28,073 nt of DNA from Megasphaera sp. UBA5897 (GCA_002431345.1 DJEN01000066.1:1-28073); one strand, 5' to 3'. Numbered from the stretch's first letter, positions 13,559 to 21,393 are shown. The notes: generated by a model from the sequence alone, not told the origin. Numbers and translations are program-made.

Positions 13559-14944
13559 ATGGACTATCGTATTGAAAAAGATTCTATGGGAGAAATACAA
13601 GTACCGGCCGATAAGCTTTGGGGTGCTCAGACACAGCGCAGCTTTGAAAATTTCCAAATCGGCACGGAAAAAATTCCGCATGCCATGGTCACGGTGTTTG
13701 CGTATTTAAAAAAAGCGGCTGCCATGGTCAATAAAGAATTGGGCGTCGTCGATGAAGATCGTGCCGATGCCATTGCCCAGGCTTGCGATGATATACTGGC
13801 AGGAAAATTGGATGATAATTTCCCGCTGGCCGTTTGGATGACCGGCAGCGGCACGCAGTTTAATATGAACGTCAATGAAGTCGTAGCGCATCGGGCCATG
13901 CAGATTTTGCAGGCTCAGGGAAAGCCTATGTTTGTTCATCCCAACGACCATGTCAATCACTCACAAAGTTCTAACGATACGTTCCCGACGGGCTTATATA
14001 TGGCAGGTGTACTGCTCATCAAACAACAATTATTCCCGGCTATGGATGCGCTGTATGCCGCACTGGACGAAAAAGCCCATGCCTACGCGTCGATTGTCAA
14101 AATCGGTCGTACCCATTTGCAGGATGCAACACCGCTTACGTTGGGACAGGAATTCAGCGGCTGGGCGCGGATGATTGCCCGCAACAAAGAAATGCTGACC
14201 CAGGGCTTGGATTTCCTGCGTGATTTGGCTATGGGCGGCACGGCAGTCGGGACAGGAATTAACTGTCCGGCAGGGTATGATGTAAAGTTTGCTGAAACGG
14301 TCAGCCGCTTGACAGGAGAAACATTCCACACGGCACCCAATAAATTCCAGTCGCTGACCAGTAAAGATGAACTGACCGTTGTCCACGGTATGCTGAAAGC
14401 CTTGGCTTGCGATTTGATGAAAATTGCCAATGACGTCCGCTGGCTGGCATCGGGGCCGCGCTGCGGTATTGGTGAAATTACGATTCCGGAAAACGAACCG
14501 GGCAGTTCCATTATGCCTTCCAAAGTAAATCCTACCCAATGTGAAGCCGTGACGATGGTGGCCGTGCAGGTAATGGGCAACGATGCGACAATGGGCATTG
14601 CCGCCAGTCAGGGGAATTTTGAATTGAACGTATTTATGCCGGTTATGGCGTACAACCTCGTACAGTCGATTCGCCTGCTTAGTGATGTCATGGATTCATT
14701 CCGCAAACACTGCGTCGTCGGCATTCGGCCCAATTTAGCCAATATTGACCGCAATCTGCATCAGTCTTTGATTTTGGTAACGGGTCTGGTGCCGCTTATT
14801 GGCTATGACAATGCCTGCATGATTGCCAAGAAAGCTGCCAAAGAAGGACTGACGCTGAAAGAATCGGCACTGCAGACCGGTCTGGTTACGGCGGAACAAT
14901 ACGATGCAGCCATGGATCCGACAAAACTGGCAGGTGTGAAGTAA
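13559..14944 (+). CDS. fumC: Fumarate hydratase, class II
   Basis: Interconverts fumarate and malate in the cytosol without an iron-sulfur cluster. 461 aa, usual length. Family blocks: MTGSGTQFNMNVNEV, HSQSSNDTFPTG, KIGRTHLQDATPLTLGQE with the catalytic-site His, and the flexible signature loop PGSSIMPSKVNP (Gly315-Pro325; Ser317 is the likely catalytic base). The SSND and GSGTQ forms point to FumC rather than aspartase or argininosuccinate lyase. RBS GAGGAG. In propionate- or succinate-forming anaerobes it serves the reductive TCA branch; that role is inferred. Confidence 0.94.
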   Translation: MDYRIEKDSMGEIQVPADKLWGAQTQRSFENFQIGTEKIPHAMVTVFAYLKKAAAMVNKELGVVDEDRADAIAQACDDILAGKLDDNFPLAVWMTGSGTQFNMNVNEVVAHRAMQILQAQGKPMFVHPNDHVNHSQSSNDTFPTGLYMAGVLLIKQQLFPAMDALYAALDEKAHAYASIVKIGRTHLQDATPLTLGQEFSGWARMIARNKEMLTQGLDFLRDLAMGGTAVGTGINCPAGYDVKFAETVSRLTGETFHTAPNKFQSLTSKDELTVVHGMLKALACDLMKIANDVRWLASGPRCGIGEITIPENEPGSSIMPSKVNPTQCEAVTMVAVQVMGNDATMGIAASQGNFELNVFMPVMAYNLVQSIRLLSDVMDSFRKHCVVGIRPNLANIDRNLHQSLILVTGLVPLIGYDNACMIAKKAAKEGLTLKESALQTGLVTAEQYDAAMDPTKLAGVK

Positions 14945-15004
14945 AGCCATTAGCGTGTGATGTATGGATGCATGCGGTTGACATGTATACAATGCTTTGA
15001 AATT

Positions 15005-15146
15005 TAAATAAGAAAGGGACTTGCTGCCTGCAGTATATAGTACTAATGGCTCGGCAAGTCCCTTTGCCATATGCCGTACATGGTGTCTCGGCTGTTTTTG
15101 CCGATGCCTTGCCAAAGGCAGCAGTGTATTGGCATGACTAACCAGA
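15005..15146 (-). ncRNA. Candidate small RNA opposite trmK
   Basis: On the - strand, a promoter-like pair (TTGATA 15181-15176, 17 bp, TATATC 15158-15153) would start RNA near 15146. The RNA could fold as an ATGCC / GGCAT closing stem (15131-15135 with 15071-15075). That stem encloses two hairpins: GCCTT-AAGGC (15115-15119 with 15106-15110) and CGGC-GCCG (15100-15103 with 15089-15092), a three-way junction. A 12-bp hairpin (15013-15065) followed by a T-rich tail would end it. The stems are short, the -10 is imperfect and there is no comparative support, so this is speculative. Confidence 0.25.
15013..15065 (+). terminator. Terminator-like hairpin after fumC (possibly bidirectional)
   Basis: Perfect 12-bp stem AAAGGGACTTGC / GCAAGTCCCTTT (15013-15024, 15054-15065) with a 29-nt loop, 68 nt after the fumC stop. 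The + strand tail is short (TTT then GCC); the - strand tail CTTATTT is richer in T. Confidence 0.6.
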
Positions 15147-15158
15147 ATCGCTGATATA

Positions 15159-15167
15159 TGGTATAAT
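15159..15167 (+). promoter_or_regulatory. Extended -10 promoter of trmK
   Basis: TGG then TATAAT (15162-15167), perfect extended -10, no clear -35. Leader about 33 nt. It lies within the spacer of the proposed opposing promoter. Confidence 0.6.
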
Positions 15168-15206
15168 ACGGATAGTATCAAAGTACGGTATAAAGGATGT
15201 GTATAT

Positions 15207-15896
15207 ATGATTTTGACAGGGCGGCTGCTGGCAGCGGCCTCATTGATTCCGCAGGGCAGGACGATTGCCGATATTGGCACAGATCATGGGTATTTGCCCG
15301 TATATGCGTGTGAAAAGGGTATCGTTCCGCGGGCTGTTGCTGCAGATATCGTTCCCGGTCCGCTGCAGGCTGCGACAGCTCACGTACAAGGAGCCGGACT
15401 GACCGATGTGATTGACTGCCGACTGGGAGATGGATTGACTTGCCTTACACCAGGTGAAGTAGACGGTGCTGTGATTTGCGGCATGGGCGGCCCGCTGATG
15501 GTTAAGATTTTGCAGGCGTCTCCACGGGTATGGCGGCAGATGCAGTTTCTTATCCTGCAGCCGCAAAGCGATGCCGGGGCGCTGCGGCGGTTTATTTACG
15601 AGCAGGGCTGGCACATTGAGGAAGAAACGCTGCTTATCGATGACGGGCGGTTTTATGAAATGATGCGGGCTGTTCCGGGTAAAGCAGATTTGCTGCCTTC
15701 CTGGCTGTACGATATCGGGCCGGTGAATTGGCAGCGAAAAGATCCCTTGCTGGCTCGAAAAATAGATATGCTTATCGACAAAAAAACACGGATTTGCCAG
15801 GGCCTGCGAAAAAGCCATGAAGACAAATCCCAGCAGATTCAAGCATTAGAAGATGAAATCACATCTTGGGAGGATAAAAAATGTCAACTACAGTAG
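15207..15896 (+). CDS. trmK: tRNA (adenine(22)-N1)-methyltransferase
   Basis: SAM-dependent methylation of A22 in the D-loop region of tRNAs. 229 aa, as in B. subtilis TrmK (YqfN). The Rossmann SAM-binding motif ADIGTDHGYLP is at residues 21-31, followed by AADIVPGPLQAA, then CGMGGPLMVKIL and LILQPQSDAGALRRFI. The C-terminus is a coiled-coil-like helical pair, also typical of TrmK. AAAGGATG precedes ATG. It overlaps the following Nif3-like gene by 16 nt, the conserved trmK-yqfO pair of Firmicutes. Confidence 0.94.
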   Translation: MILTGRLLAAASLIPQGRTIADIGTDHGYLPVYACEKGIVPRAVAADIVPGPLQAATAHVQGAGLTDVIDCRLGDGLTCLTPGEVDGAVICGMGGPLMVKILQASPRVWRQMQFLILQPQSDAGALRRFIYEQGWHIEEETLLIDDGRFYEMMRAVPGKADLLPSWLYDIGPVNWQRKDPLLARKIDMLIDKKTRICQGLRKSHEDKSQQIQALEDEITSWEDKKCQLQ

Positions 15897-16999
15897 GAGA
15901 AATTGTCCAAGTATTGAAAACATGGGCTCCGCTATCCCTTAAAGAATCATGGGATAATCCGGGATTCTTGATTGGCAATCCTAATGAACCCGCAGACAAC
16001 GTTATGGTTACGTTGGATGTCATGATGGGAACAGTAGATTATGCCATTGCCCATGACGTCAACTTGATTGTCAGCCATCATCCAGTTATTTTTGATGGCT
16101 TGAAAGCGCTGCGTACAGATACGTACGATGGTGAAATGTACCAAAAATTATTGGCGCATCATATTTCCGTATACAGTGCCCATACCAATCTCGACAGTGC
16201 CGATGGCGGCGTCAATGATGTTTTGGCGCAGTGTCTGGGACTGCAGCATCTTACAGGACTGATTCCGGTGCAGGAAGATTCCTTGTATAAACTGACAGTG
16301 TACGTACCGGCCAGTCATGGCGATGCCGTGCGGCAGGCGCTGGCACAAAGCGGCGCCGGCTATATTGGCAATTATAGTGACTGCTCCTTTACGGCAGTCG
16401 GCGAAGGACGGTTTAAGCCGCATGAAGGCACGCATCCGTTTATCGGCACGATTGACATGGTAGAAACGACGTCGGAAGAACGTATTGAAACCATTGTGCC
16501 GCAGTCGCTGCTTTCTCGTGTTCTGCAGGCTATGCTGGCGGCGCATCCCTATGAAGAACCGGCATACGATATATATCCGCTGGCCAACAAAGGACACCAG
16601 TATGCTATGGGGCGCGTAGGGGACTGGCCGACACCCGAACCGGCCGGAATTGTGATGCAGAAAATCAAACGCTTGCTTCACCGTACGGTTTTGCCGTATG
16701 CCGGTGATGCCGATACGGTAGTTTCCAAAATAGCTCTGCTGGGCGGCGGTGGTGCCGGATTTATGAAACAAGCCAAAGCAGCCGGCGCACAGCTGTATGT
16801 GACCGGAGATTTGAAATATCATGACGCGCAGGAAGCTATCAAACTAGGTTTAGTCGTTGCTGACGGCGGTCATTTTGGCACAGAATCACTCATTGTAGAC
16901 AGTCTCTGCGGCCGCTTGGAAGAAGCCAGCCGGGAACACCAATGGCAAATTACCTGCCTGACCGATCCGACAAGCCGTGATATGCTGCAGTATTTATAA
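15881..16999 (+). CDS. Nif3-like dinuclear metal centre protein (YqfO family)
   Basis: 372 aa, the long Nif3 form with an inserted PII-like domain (about residues 130-230) between the two halves of the metal-binding fold. Metal ligands: SHHP (residues 65-68), SAHTNLDS, and near the C-terminus DGGHFGTE with His and Glu. Family members form hexameric rings with two divalent metals per subunit. Labels such as 'GTP cyclohydrolase 1 type 2' are used in databases but the physiological substrate is uncertain. Start ATG 15881 has GGGAGG about 8 nt upstream, inside trmK. The pairing with trmK suggests a link to tRNA or nucleotide chemistry, unproven. Confidence 0.92.
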   Translation: MSTTVGEIVQVLKTWAPLSLKESWDNPGFLIGNPNEPADNVMVTLDVMMGTVDYAIAHDVNLIVSHHPVIFDGLKALRTDTYDGEMYQKLLAHHISVYSAHTNLDSADGGVNDVLAQCLGLQHLTGLIPVQEDSLYKLTVYVPASHGDAVRQALAQSGAGYIGNYSDCSFTAVGEGRFKPHEGTHPFIGTIDMVETTSEERIETIVPQSLLSRVLQAMLAAHPYEEPAYDIYPLANKGHQYAMGRVGDWPTPEPAGIVMQKIKRLLHRTVLPYAGDADTVVSKIALLGGGGAGFMKQAKAAGAQLYVTGDLKYHDAQEAIKLGLVVADGGHFGTESLIVDSLCGRLEEASREHQWQITCLTDPTSRDMLQYL

Positions 17000-17014
17000 A
17001 AGGGAGCGAATAGC

Positions 17015-17659
17015 ATGACAAAAGAAGAACATGTACAGCGATTATTGCAGGACCCCATCTATGCTATTATGGGCAATGCTGAATTGTCTTTGGGACGGGA
17101 CAACGTGACAGTAGCCAACGAATTATTGGCAGCTGGCGTCAAAATTATTCAGTATCGGGAAAAGCATAAAACATGGCGTGAGAAATATGAAGAAGCCCGT
17201 GAAATTGCCCGCCGTTGCCACGAAAAAGGGGCGACATTCATTATGAACGACTCTACGGATCTTGCAATTGCCTGCGGTGCTGACGGCATTCATGTCGGAC
17301 AGGACGACGCACCGGCTCATGTCGTGCGTCAGCTTGCTGGGCCGGATGTGTTCATCGGCGTATCGACCAATACCATAGAAGAAATGAAAGAAGCGCAGGC
17401 AGACGGCGCAGATTATGTTGGTTTTGGCCCTATGTTTCCGACATCTTCCAAAAAAGACGCTGACGAAGTCGTCACGAAAGAAGCCAAAGAATTTGCGCTG
17501 CATCAATTTTCCCTGCCTGTCGTTACTATTGGCGGTATCAGCCTGGCCAATATCCGCAGCCTCTATGATGAAGGATTCCGCTCCTTCGCCATGATTAGTG
17601 CCATTGTCGGCAAAAAACATATTGCTGAAGCTGTTCAAGAACTGCGGCATACGCTGTAA
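17015..17659 (+). CDS. thiE: Thiamine phosphate synthase
   Basis: Joins HMP-PP and the thiazole phosphate to give thiamine phosphate. 214 aa TIM barrel. Blocks resemble B. subtilis ThiE: IQYREKHKTW, FIMNDSTDLAIACGADGIHVGQDD, GVSTNT (usually GVS-x-H-T), GADYVGFGPMFPTSSKKD, VVTIGGIS and MISAIVG. The lysines and the ND...GQ.D metal/pyrophosphate region are intact, favouring ThiE over the related TenI, though Asn replaces the usual His of the STHT step. No other thi gene is present. It sits 15 nt after the Nif3-like gene (RBS AGGGAG) and is followed by a terminator, so trmK-yqfO-thiE are probably one operon. Confidence 0.88.
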   Translation: MTKEEHVQRLLQDPIYAIMGNAELSLGRDNVTVANELLAAGVKIIQYREKHKTWREKYEEAREIARRCHEKGATFIMNDSTDLAIACGADGIHVGQDDAPAHVVRQLAGPDVFIGVSTNTIEEMKEAQADGADYVGFGPMFPTSSKKDADEVVTKEAKEFALHQFSLPVVTIGGISLANIRSLYDEGFRSFAMISAIVGKKHIAEAVQELRHTL

Positions 17660-17676
17660 TAAAAAAAGGAAATGTC

Positions 17677-17706
17677 AAAACTCCCTGTTTGCGCGGGGAG
17701 TTTTTT
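17677..17706 (+). terminator. Terminator after thiE
   Basis: Perfect 9-bp stem AAAACTCCC / GGGAGTTTT (17677-17685, 17696-17704), 10-nt loop, T run to 17706. Confidence 0.92.
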
Positions 17707-17729
17707 GGTTCTTTGTCAAATAACAGCGT

Positions 17730-18041
17730 TTGACCGACCATTTTGCCATGCATTTTATAGAAATCAAAAAATTTACGTACAGCGCCATCAAAAAGCTGAC
17801 GAAACTGGGAACATGGGCAGCGTATTTTTCCAATTGTGGTGCCAAAGAAATGGAGGTGCTGACGATGAACAACACAGTTATGAAAAACGTAGAAAAAGCA
17901 GAACATGCCTTTACGAGTGATGAAACGATGCGCTATCAATACATGCTGTGGGAAGGCATCGATGTGGCAGTGATAGCCAAGATTACGTCTTGTTCTGTAG
18001 AGAAAATTCAACAGATTGCGGATAAACAGCCTGCGACTTGA
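17730..18041 (+). pseudogene. Remnant of an Rpn family (PD-(D/E)XK) recombination-promoting nuclease
   Basis: Frame of 103 codons without a credible start, opening directly after an in-frame stop as 'LTDHFAMHFIEIKKF'. This is the end of the nuclease domain in Rpn/transposase-like proteins (PF12784 type: '...IHFIEL.KF'). The next segments also fit: 'LTKLGTWAAYFSN', 'VMKNVEKAEHAFTSDETMRYQYM' (family: 'kA...l..ls.d.e.r..Y'), and the terminal helix-turn-helix-like 'IDVAVIAKITSCSVEKIQQIA'. The catalytic N-terminal domain (about 150-200 aa) and part of the Lys/Glu-rich linker are missing, so this is a decayed C-terminal fragment. An internal ATG at 17865 with GGAGGTG could still express a 58-aa tail. 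Wedged between the thiE terminator and the rnpB promoter. Confidence 0.65.
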
Positions 18042-18208
18042 TGAAACCAAATCGTAAATGCGGCAAACGGTATAGCAAGCGGACTGTGGCAAACGGAAAA
18101 ATTTCATTTTGCTGCAGTGCGCAATTGTATTTTGATGTTGAAAAAACGTATGGCGGTAACGTAGTAACTAGGTGGCAATGGAATGCTGGTATACGTTGGA
18201 ATTTCTAA
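18041..18208 (+). CDS. Unknown 55-residue ORF after the Rpn remnant
   Basis: ATG overlaps the stop of the Rpn remnant as TGATG. The 55-aa basic product starts MKPNRKCGKRYSKR, has three Cys and four Trp, and ends RWNF. It has no recognised domain, and no separate RBS is visible; expression would depend on coupling to the remnant. It may be chance, or part of the same decayed insertion. Nothing else is seen between 18209 and the rnpB promoter at 18249. Confidence 0.15.
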   Translation: MKPNRKCGKRYSKRTVANGKISFCCSAQLYFDVEKTYGGNVVTRWQWNAGIRWNF

Positions 18209-18248
18209 TGATGCTGCGTCTAGCTTTATAAAATGCTTGCTTTGGATA

Positions 18249-18277
18249 TTGACAGCACCCGTGTTTTAGCGTATAGT
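18249..18277 (+). promoter_or_regulatory. Promoter of rnpB
   Basis: Consensus TTGACA (18249-18254), 17-bp spacer, TATAGT (18272-18277); start expected near 18284-18285, matching the start of the RNA. Confidence 0.85.
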
Positions 18278-18284
18278 ATTTAGA

Positions 18285-18634
18285 CAGTGAGTATGAAAGA
18301 CAATCGCTAGTGCTTGACATTAGAGGAAAGTCCGAGCTCCGTAGGGCAAGATGCCGGATAACGTCCGGCGGAGGCAACTCTAGGGATAGTGCCACAGAAA
18401 TGTGTACCGCCACGCAAGTGGTAAGGGTGGAACGGTGCGGTAAGAGCGCACCAGCAGCATGGCAACATGCTGGCTAGGTAAACCCCATCTGGAGCAAGAC
18501 CGAATAGGGGAGGGATGAGGCGGCCCGCTGATCTTCCGGGGTGTGTCGCTTGAACATGCCAGCAATGGTATGTCTAGATAGATGATTGTCACTGCCTTTG
18601 GCAGAACAAAACTCGGCTTATTGATTACTCACCC
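18285..18634 (+). ncRNA. rnpB: RNase P RNA (bacterial class A)
   Basis: Catalytic RNA that trims the 5' leader of pre-tRNAs. Conserved blocks in order: GAGGAAAGTCCGAGCTCC (CR I), CACAGAAA, TACCGCCACGCAAGTGG, GGTAAACCCC (CR IV), AGATAGATGATTG and AAACTCGGCTTA (CR V, pairing with CR I to form P4). Helix P1 is GTGAGTA (18287-18293) with TACTCAC (18626-18632), fixing the ends to within a few nt. About 350 nt, typical. It has its own promoter and terminator. Confidence 0.97.
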
Positions 18635-18644
18635 ATCGCATATA

Positions 18645-18674
18645 AAAGCTCTCTGCTGATGCAGAGAGCTTTTT
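18645..18674 (+). terminator. Terminator of rnpB
   Basis: Perfect 12-bp stem AAAGCTCTCTGC / GCAGAGAGCTTT (18645-18656, 18661-18672), TGAT tetraloop, T run to 18674. Confidence 0.95.
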
Positions 18675-18724
18675 GGCTATATACAATACGTAGGCAATTT
18701 GAGACGGACTTGCTGAATTGGGAC

Positions 18725-18753
18725 TTTACACCGGCATGTCTATATAGTATAAT
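18725..18753 (+). promoter_or_regulatory. Promoter of rpsO
   Basis: TTTACA (18725-18730), 17 bp, perfect -10 TATAAT (18748-18753). Leader of about 84 nt. Confidence 0.8.
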
Positions 18754-18769
18754 GAGTGATGTCGTACGG

Positions 18770-18813
18770 GTGCTCGGTGCTGCGACGACTCCGACGCACA
18801 CTTAGCACTTAGC
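18770..18813 (+). promoter_or_regulatory. Structured rpsO leader, candidate S15 autoregulatory site
   Basis: GTGCTCGG (18770-18777) can pair with CCGACGCAC (18791-18799) with one bulged C; a competing pair GTCGT/ACGAC overlaps it. It is followed by a tandem 7-nt repeat ACTTAGC-ACTTAGC (18800-18813). S15 represses its own mRNA through leader structures in several bacteria, each of different shape; assignment here is by position and foldability only. Confidence 0.35.
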
Positions 18814-18843
18814 GAATATTTAATACACTATGGAGGAATACAC

Positions 18844-19110
18844 ATGTTAACAGTAGAAGAAAAGAAAAACATTGTTGCCAAATTTGGCGCCAACGAAAAC
18901 GACACCGGATCTCCGGAAGTACAGATCGCGCTCCTCACGAGCCGTATCCTTTACTTGACAGACCATCTCCGCAGCCACAAAAAAGACCATGCGTCCCGCC
19001 GCGGCTTGTTGAAATTGGTCGGCCAGCGCCGCAACTTGTTGGCATATTTGCAGAAACACAACTTGGAACGCTATCGCGCTATCCTCGAAAAATTGAATTT
19101 GCGTAAATAA
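18844..19110 (+). CDS. rpsO: 30S ribosomal protein S15
   Basis: Primary 16S rRNA-binding protein of the small-subunit platform; 88 aa, the usual size. Visible family core: GSPEVQIALLTSRILYLTDHLRSHKKDHASRRGLL, then LVGQRRNLLAYL and the RYRAILEKLNLRK end, containing the rRNA-contacting His/Asp/Ser residues. RBS GGAGG 8 nt upstream. It lies upstream of pnp, the widespread rpsO-pnp pair. Confidence 0.98.
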   Translation: MLTVEEKKNIVAKFGANENDTGSPEVQIALLTSRILYLTDHLRSHKKDHASRRGLLKLVGQRRNLLAYLQKHNLERYRAILEKLNLRK

Positions 19111-19120
19111 TGTATGCTGT

Positions 19121-19152
19121 GAGGCTGATGTGGGAGCATCAGCCTCTTTTTT
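19121..19152 (+). terminator. Terminator after rpsO
   Basis: Perfect 10-bp stem GAGGCTGATG / CATCAGCCTC (19121-19130, 19137-19146), 6-nt loop, six T. Confidence 0.93.
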
Positions 19153-19158
19153 AGGAAA

Positions 19159-19224
19159 CACAGGGTGGTAGGTTGTAGCGTGCAGGCGAAATGTGCGCCT
19201 GTATACTAGTGCCTATCACCTGTG
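19159..19224 (+). promoter_or_regulatory. Long two-tier hairpin in the pnp leader
   Basis: The outer stem CACAGG + TGGTAGG (19159-19172, one bulged G) pairs with CCTATCA + CCTGTG (19212-19224), 13 bp with one G-U. A symmetric 10 x 10 internal loop follows, then an inner stem CAGGCG / CGCCTG (19183-19188, 19196-19201) with a 7-nt loop. It ends 6 nt before the pnp SD. In E. coli a leader hairpin at this place is cut by RNase III and lets PNPase control its own mRNA; the same role here is inferred from position. Confidence 0.55.
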
Positions 19225-19245
19225 AGATACAAGGAGGTAGTTGGA

Positions 19246-21393
19246 ATGGAAGAACAAAAATTCCAGATGGATTTTGCCGGCCGCCCGCTCGTTATCGAAG
19301 TAGGCAAATTGGCAAAACAGGCCAGCGGCGCAGCACTCGTCCGCTATGGCGATACGGCTGTATTTGTAACCGCAACGGGTTCGAAAGAAGCACGTGAAGA
19401 TGCTGATTTCTTCCCCTTGACAGTCGATTATGAAGAAAAAATGTATTCCGTAGGGAAAATTCCCGGCGGCTTTATCAAACGGGAAGGGAAACCGCCAGAA
19501 TCTGCAACGTTGTTTGCGCGTCTGATTGACCGCCCGATTCGCCCGCTGTTCCCCAAAACGTATCGCCACGATGTTCACGTCGTAGCCTACGATTTTTGTG
19601 TAGATCATGACAATGCACCGGAAATTGCCGCTATGATTGGCGCATCCGTTTCCTTGTGCATGTCCCATATTCCCTTTGCCGGCCCGATTGCCGGTGTCCG
19701 CGTTGGCCGTGTTGACGGGCAGTTTGTCATCAACCCGACAGTAGCCCAGAGCGAACAGAGCGATATGGATATTGTCGTTGCCGGCACCAAAGACGCTATT
19801 TTGATGGTAGAAGGCGGCGCTAAACAAGTACCGGAAGATGATGTACTCGATGCTATCATGTTTGCCCATGAAGAAATCAAGAAAGTCGTCGAATTCCAGC
19901 TCAGTTTCTTGGACAAAATCAGCGTTCCCAAACAGGAATTTGTAGAAAAAGAACCGCCGGCAGACATCGTAGAAGCTGTCCACACATACGGTGAAGAAGC
20001 CATGAAGACGGCTATTTTTACGGCAGATAAAGTCGAACGTGAAGAAAAAATGAATGCTGTCGAAACAGACATTTATGAACATTTTGCTGACATTTATCCG
20101 GATGACCAGGATACGATTGCAGAAATCACGCAGAAAATGATTAAAGAAATCGTTCGTCATATGATTGCTGTCGACAAAATCCGTCCAGACGGCCGTAAAG
20201 TCAACGAAGTGCGTCCTGTCAGCTGCGAAGTAGGCTTATTTGCCCGCACACACGGTACAGGTCTCTTTACGCGCGGCCAGACACAGATTTTGAGCTTTGC
20301 TACGTTAGCACCGCTTTCTGAAGCACAGCACATTGACGGCGTAGGCATCGAAACAGACCGCCGCTATATGCATCATTACAATTTCCCATCCTTCTGCGTT
20401 GGCGAAACCAAATCGTCCCGCGGTCCGGGCCGTCGTGAAATCGGCCACGGCAAGCTGGCAGAACGGGCATTGACCCAGGTTATGCCGAGTGAAGAAGAAT
20501 TCCCGTATGCTATCCGTGTCGTATCCGAAGTTCTCGAATCCAACGGTTCCAGCTCTATGGGCAGTGTCTGCGGCAGTACGCTGGCATTGATGGACGCAGG
20601 CGTGCCGATCAAAGCTCCTGTAGCCGGCGTAGCCATGGGACTTGTCACCAAAGGCGACGACTTTACGATTCTGACGGATATTCAGGGCATGGAAGATGCT
20701 CTCGGCGATATGGACTTCAAAGTAGCCGGTACGACCAAAGGCGTTACGGCTATTCAGATGGATATCAAAATCAAAGGCCTCAGCCGGGAAATTTTAGCAC
20801 AGGCATTAAAACAGGCTCATGAAGGCCGTATGCATATCATGGGCAAAATGATGGAGGTCATCAGCGAACCGCGCAAGGAGCTCTCTCCGTATGCGCCGCG
20901 CATCATCTCCATGCATATCCATCCTGATAAAATCCGCGATGTCATTGGGCCGGGCGGCAAAATGATTAAGCAGATTACAGAAGAAACGGGTGCCAAAATC
21001 GACATTGATGACTCCGGCCTCGTGTATATTGCCGCAGTAGACGGCGAAGGCGGCGACAAAGCCAAACAGTGGATTGAACGCCTGACTGAAGATGTGGAAG
21101 TAGGCAAGACCTATGTCGGCAAAGTAACGCGTTTGATGAACTTTGGCGCGTTTGTCGAAGTACTTCCGGGCAAAGAAGGCTTGGTACATATTTCCCAGCT
21201 TGCCAAAGAACGCGTGGAAAAAGTAGAAGACGTCGTTCAGGTGGGCGATGAAATCATGGTCAAATGCGTTGAAATCGACAACCAGGGCCGTATCAACTTA
21301 TCCCGTAAAGCCCTTTTGGGCGGCAGTGACGCACCGGCACATCGCAGCCGCGGTTCCCGTAACGGGCACGGACACGACGGGCAGAAAAAATAA
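19246..21393 (+). CDS. pnp: Polyribonucleotide nucleotidyltransferase (PNPase)
   Basis: Phosphorolytic 3'-5' exoribonuclease of mRNA decay, trimeric. 715 aa, full length. Domains in order: first RNase PH-like domain (about 1-140), all-helical linker, second RNase PH domain (about 320-545) with GRREIGHGKLAERAL and TDIQGMEDALGDMDFKVAGT (the catalytic-site acidic residues), KH domain with GPGGKMIKQI at about 569, and S1 domain from about 619 (VGKVTRLMNFGAFVEV). The start is ATG 19246, 8 nt after AAGGAGG; an upstream in-frame codon at 19222 lies in the leader hairpin. It ends 8 nt before dut. Confidence 0.97.
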   Translation: MEEQKFQMDFAGRPLVIEVGKLAKQASGAALVRYGDTAVFVTATGSKEAREDADFFPLTVDYEEKMYSVGKIPGGFIKREGKPPESATLFARLIDRPIRPLFPKTYRHDVHVVAYDFCVDHDNAPEIAAMIGASVSLCMSHIPFAGPIAGVRVGRVDGQFVINPTVAQSEQSDMDIVVAGTKDAILMVEGGAKQVPEDDVLDAIMFAHEEIKKVVEFQLSFLDKISVPKQEFVEKEPPADIVEAVHTYGEEAMKTAIFTADKVEREEKMNAVETDIYEHFADIYPDDQDTIAEITQKMIKEIVRHMIAVDKIRPDGRKVNEVRPVSCEVGLFARTHGTGLFTRGQTQILSFATLAPLSEAQHIDGVGIETDRRYMHHYNFPSFCVGETKSSRGPGRREIGHGKLAERALTQVMPSEEEFPYAIRVVSEVLESNGSSSMGSVCGSTLALMDAGVPIKAPVAGVAMGLVTKGDDFTILTDIQGMEDALGDMDFKVAGTTKGVTAIQMDIKIKGLSREILAQALKQAHEGRMHIMGKMMEVISEPRKELSPYAPRIISMHIHPDKIRDVIGPGGKMIKQITEETGAKIDIDDSGLVYIAAVDGEGGDKAKQWIERLTEDVEVGKTYVGKVTRLMNFGAFVEVLPGKEGLVHISQLAKERVEKVEDVVQVGDEIMVKCVEIDNQGRINLSRKALLGGSDAPAHRSRGSRNGHGHDGQKK

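Noticed and set aside
14978..15009. TTGACA followed by AT-rich DNA after fumC, a possible promoter for a + strand RNA
   Set aside because: At 17-18 bp spacing the -10 (AATTTA) matches poorly; the only better box is 20 bp away.
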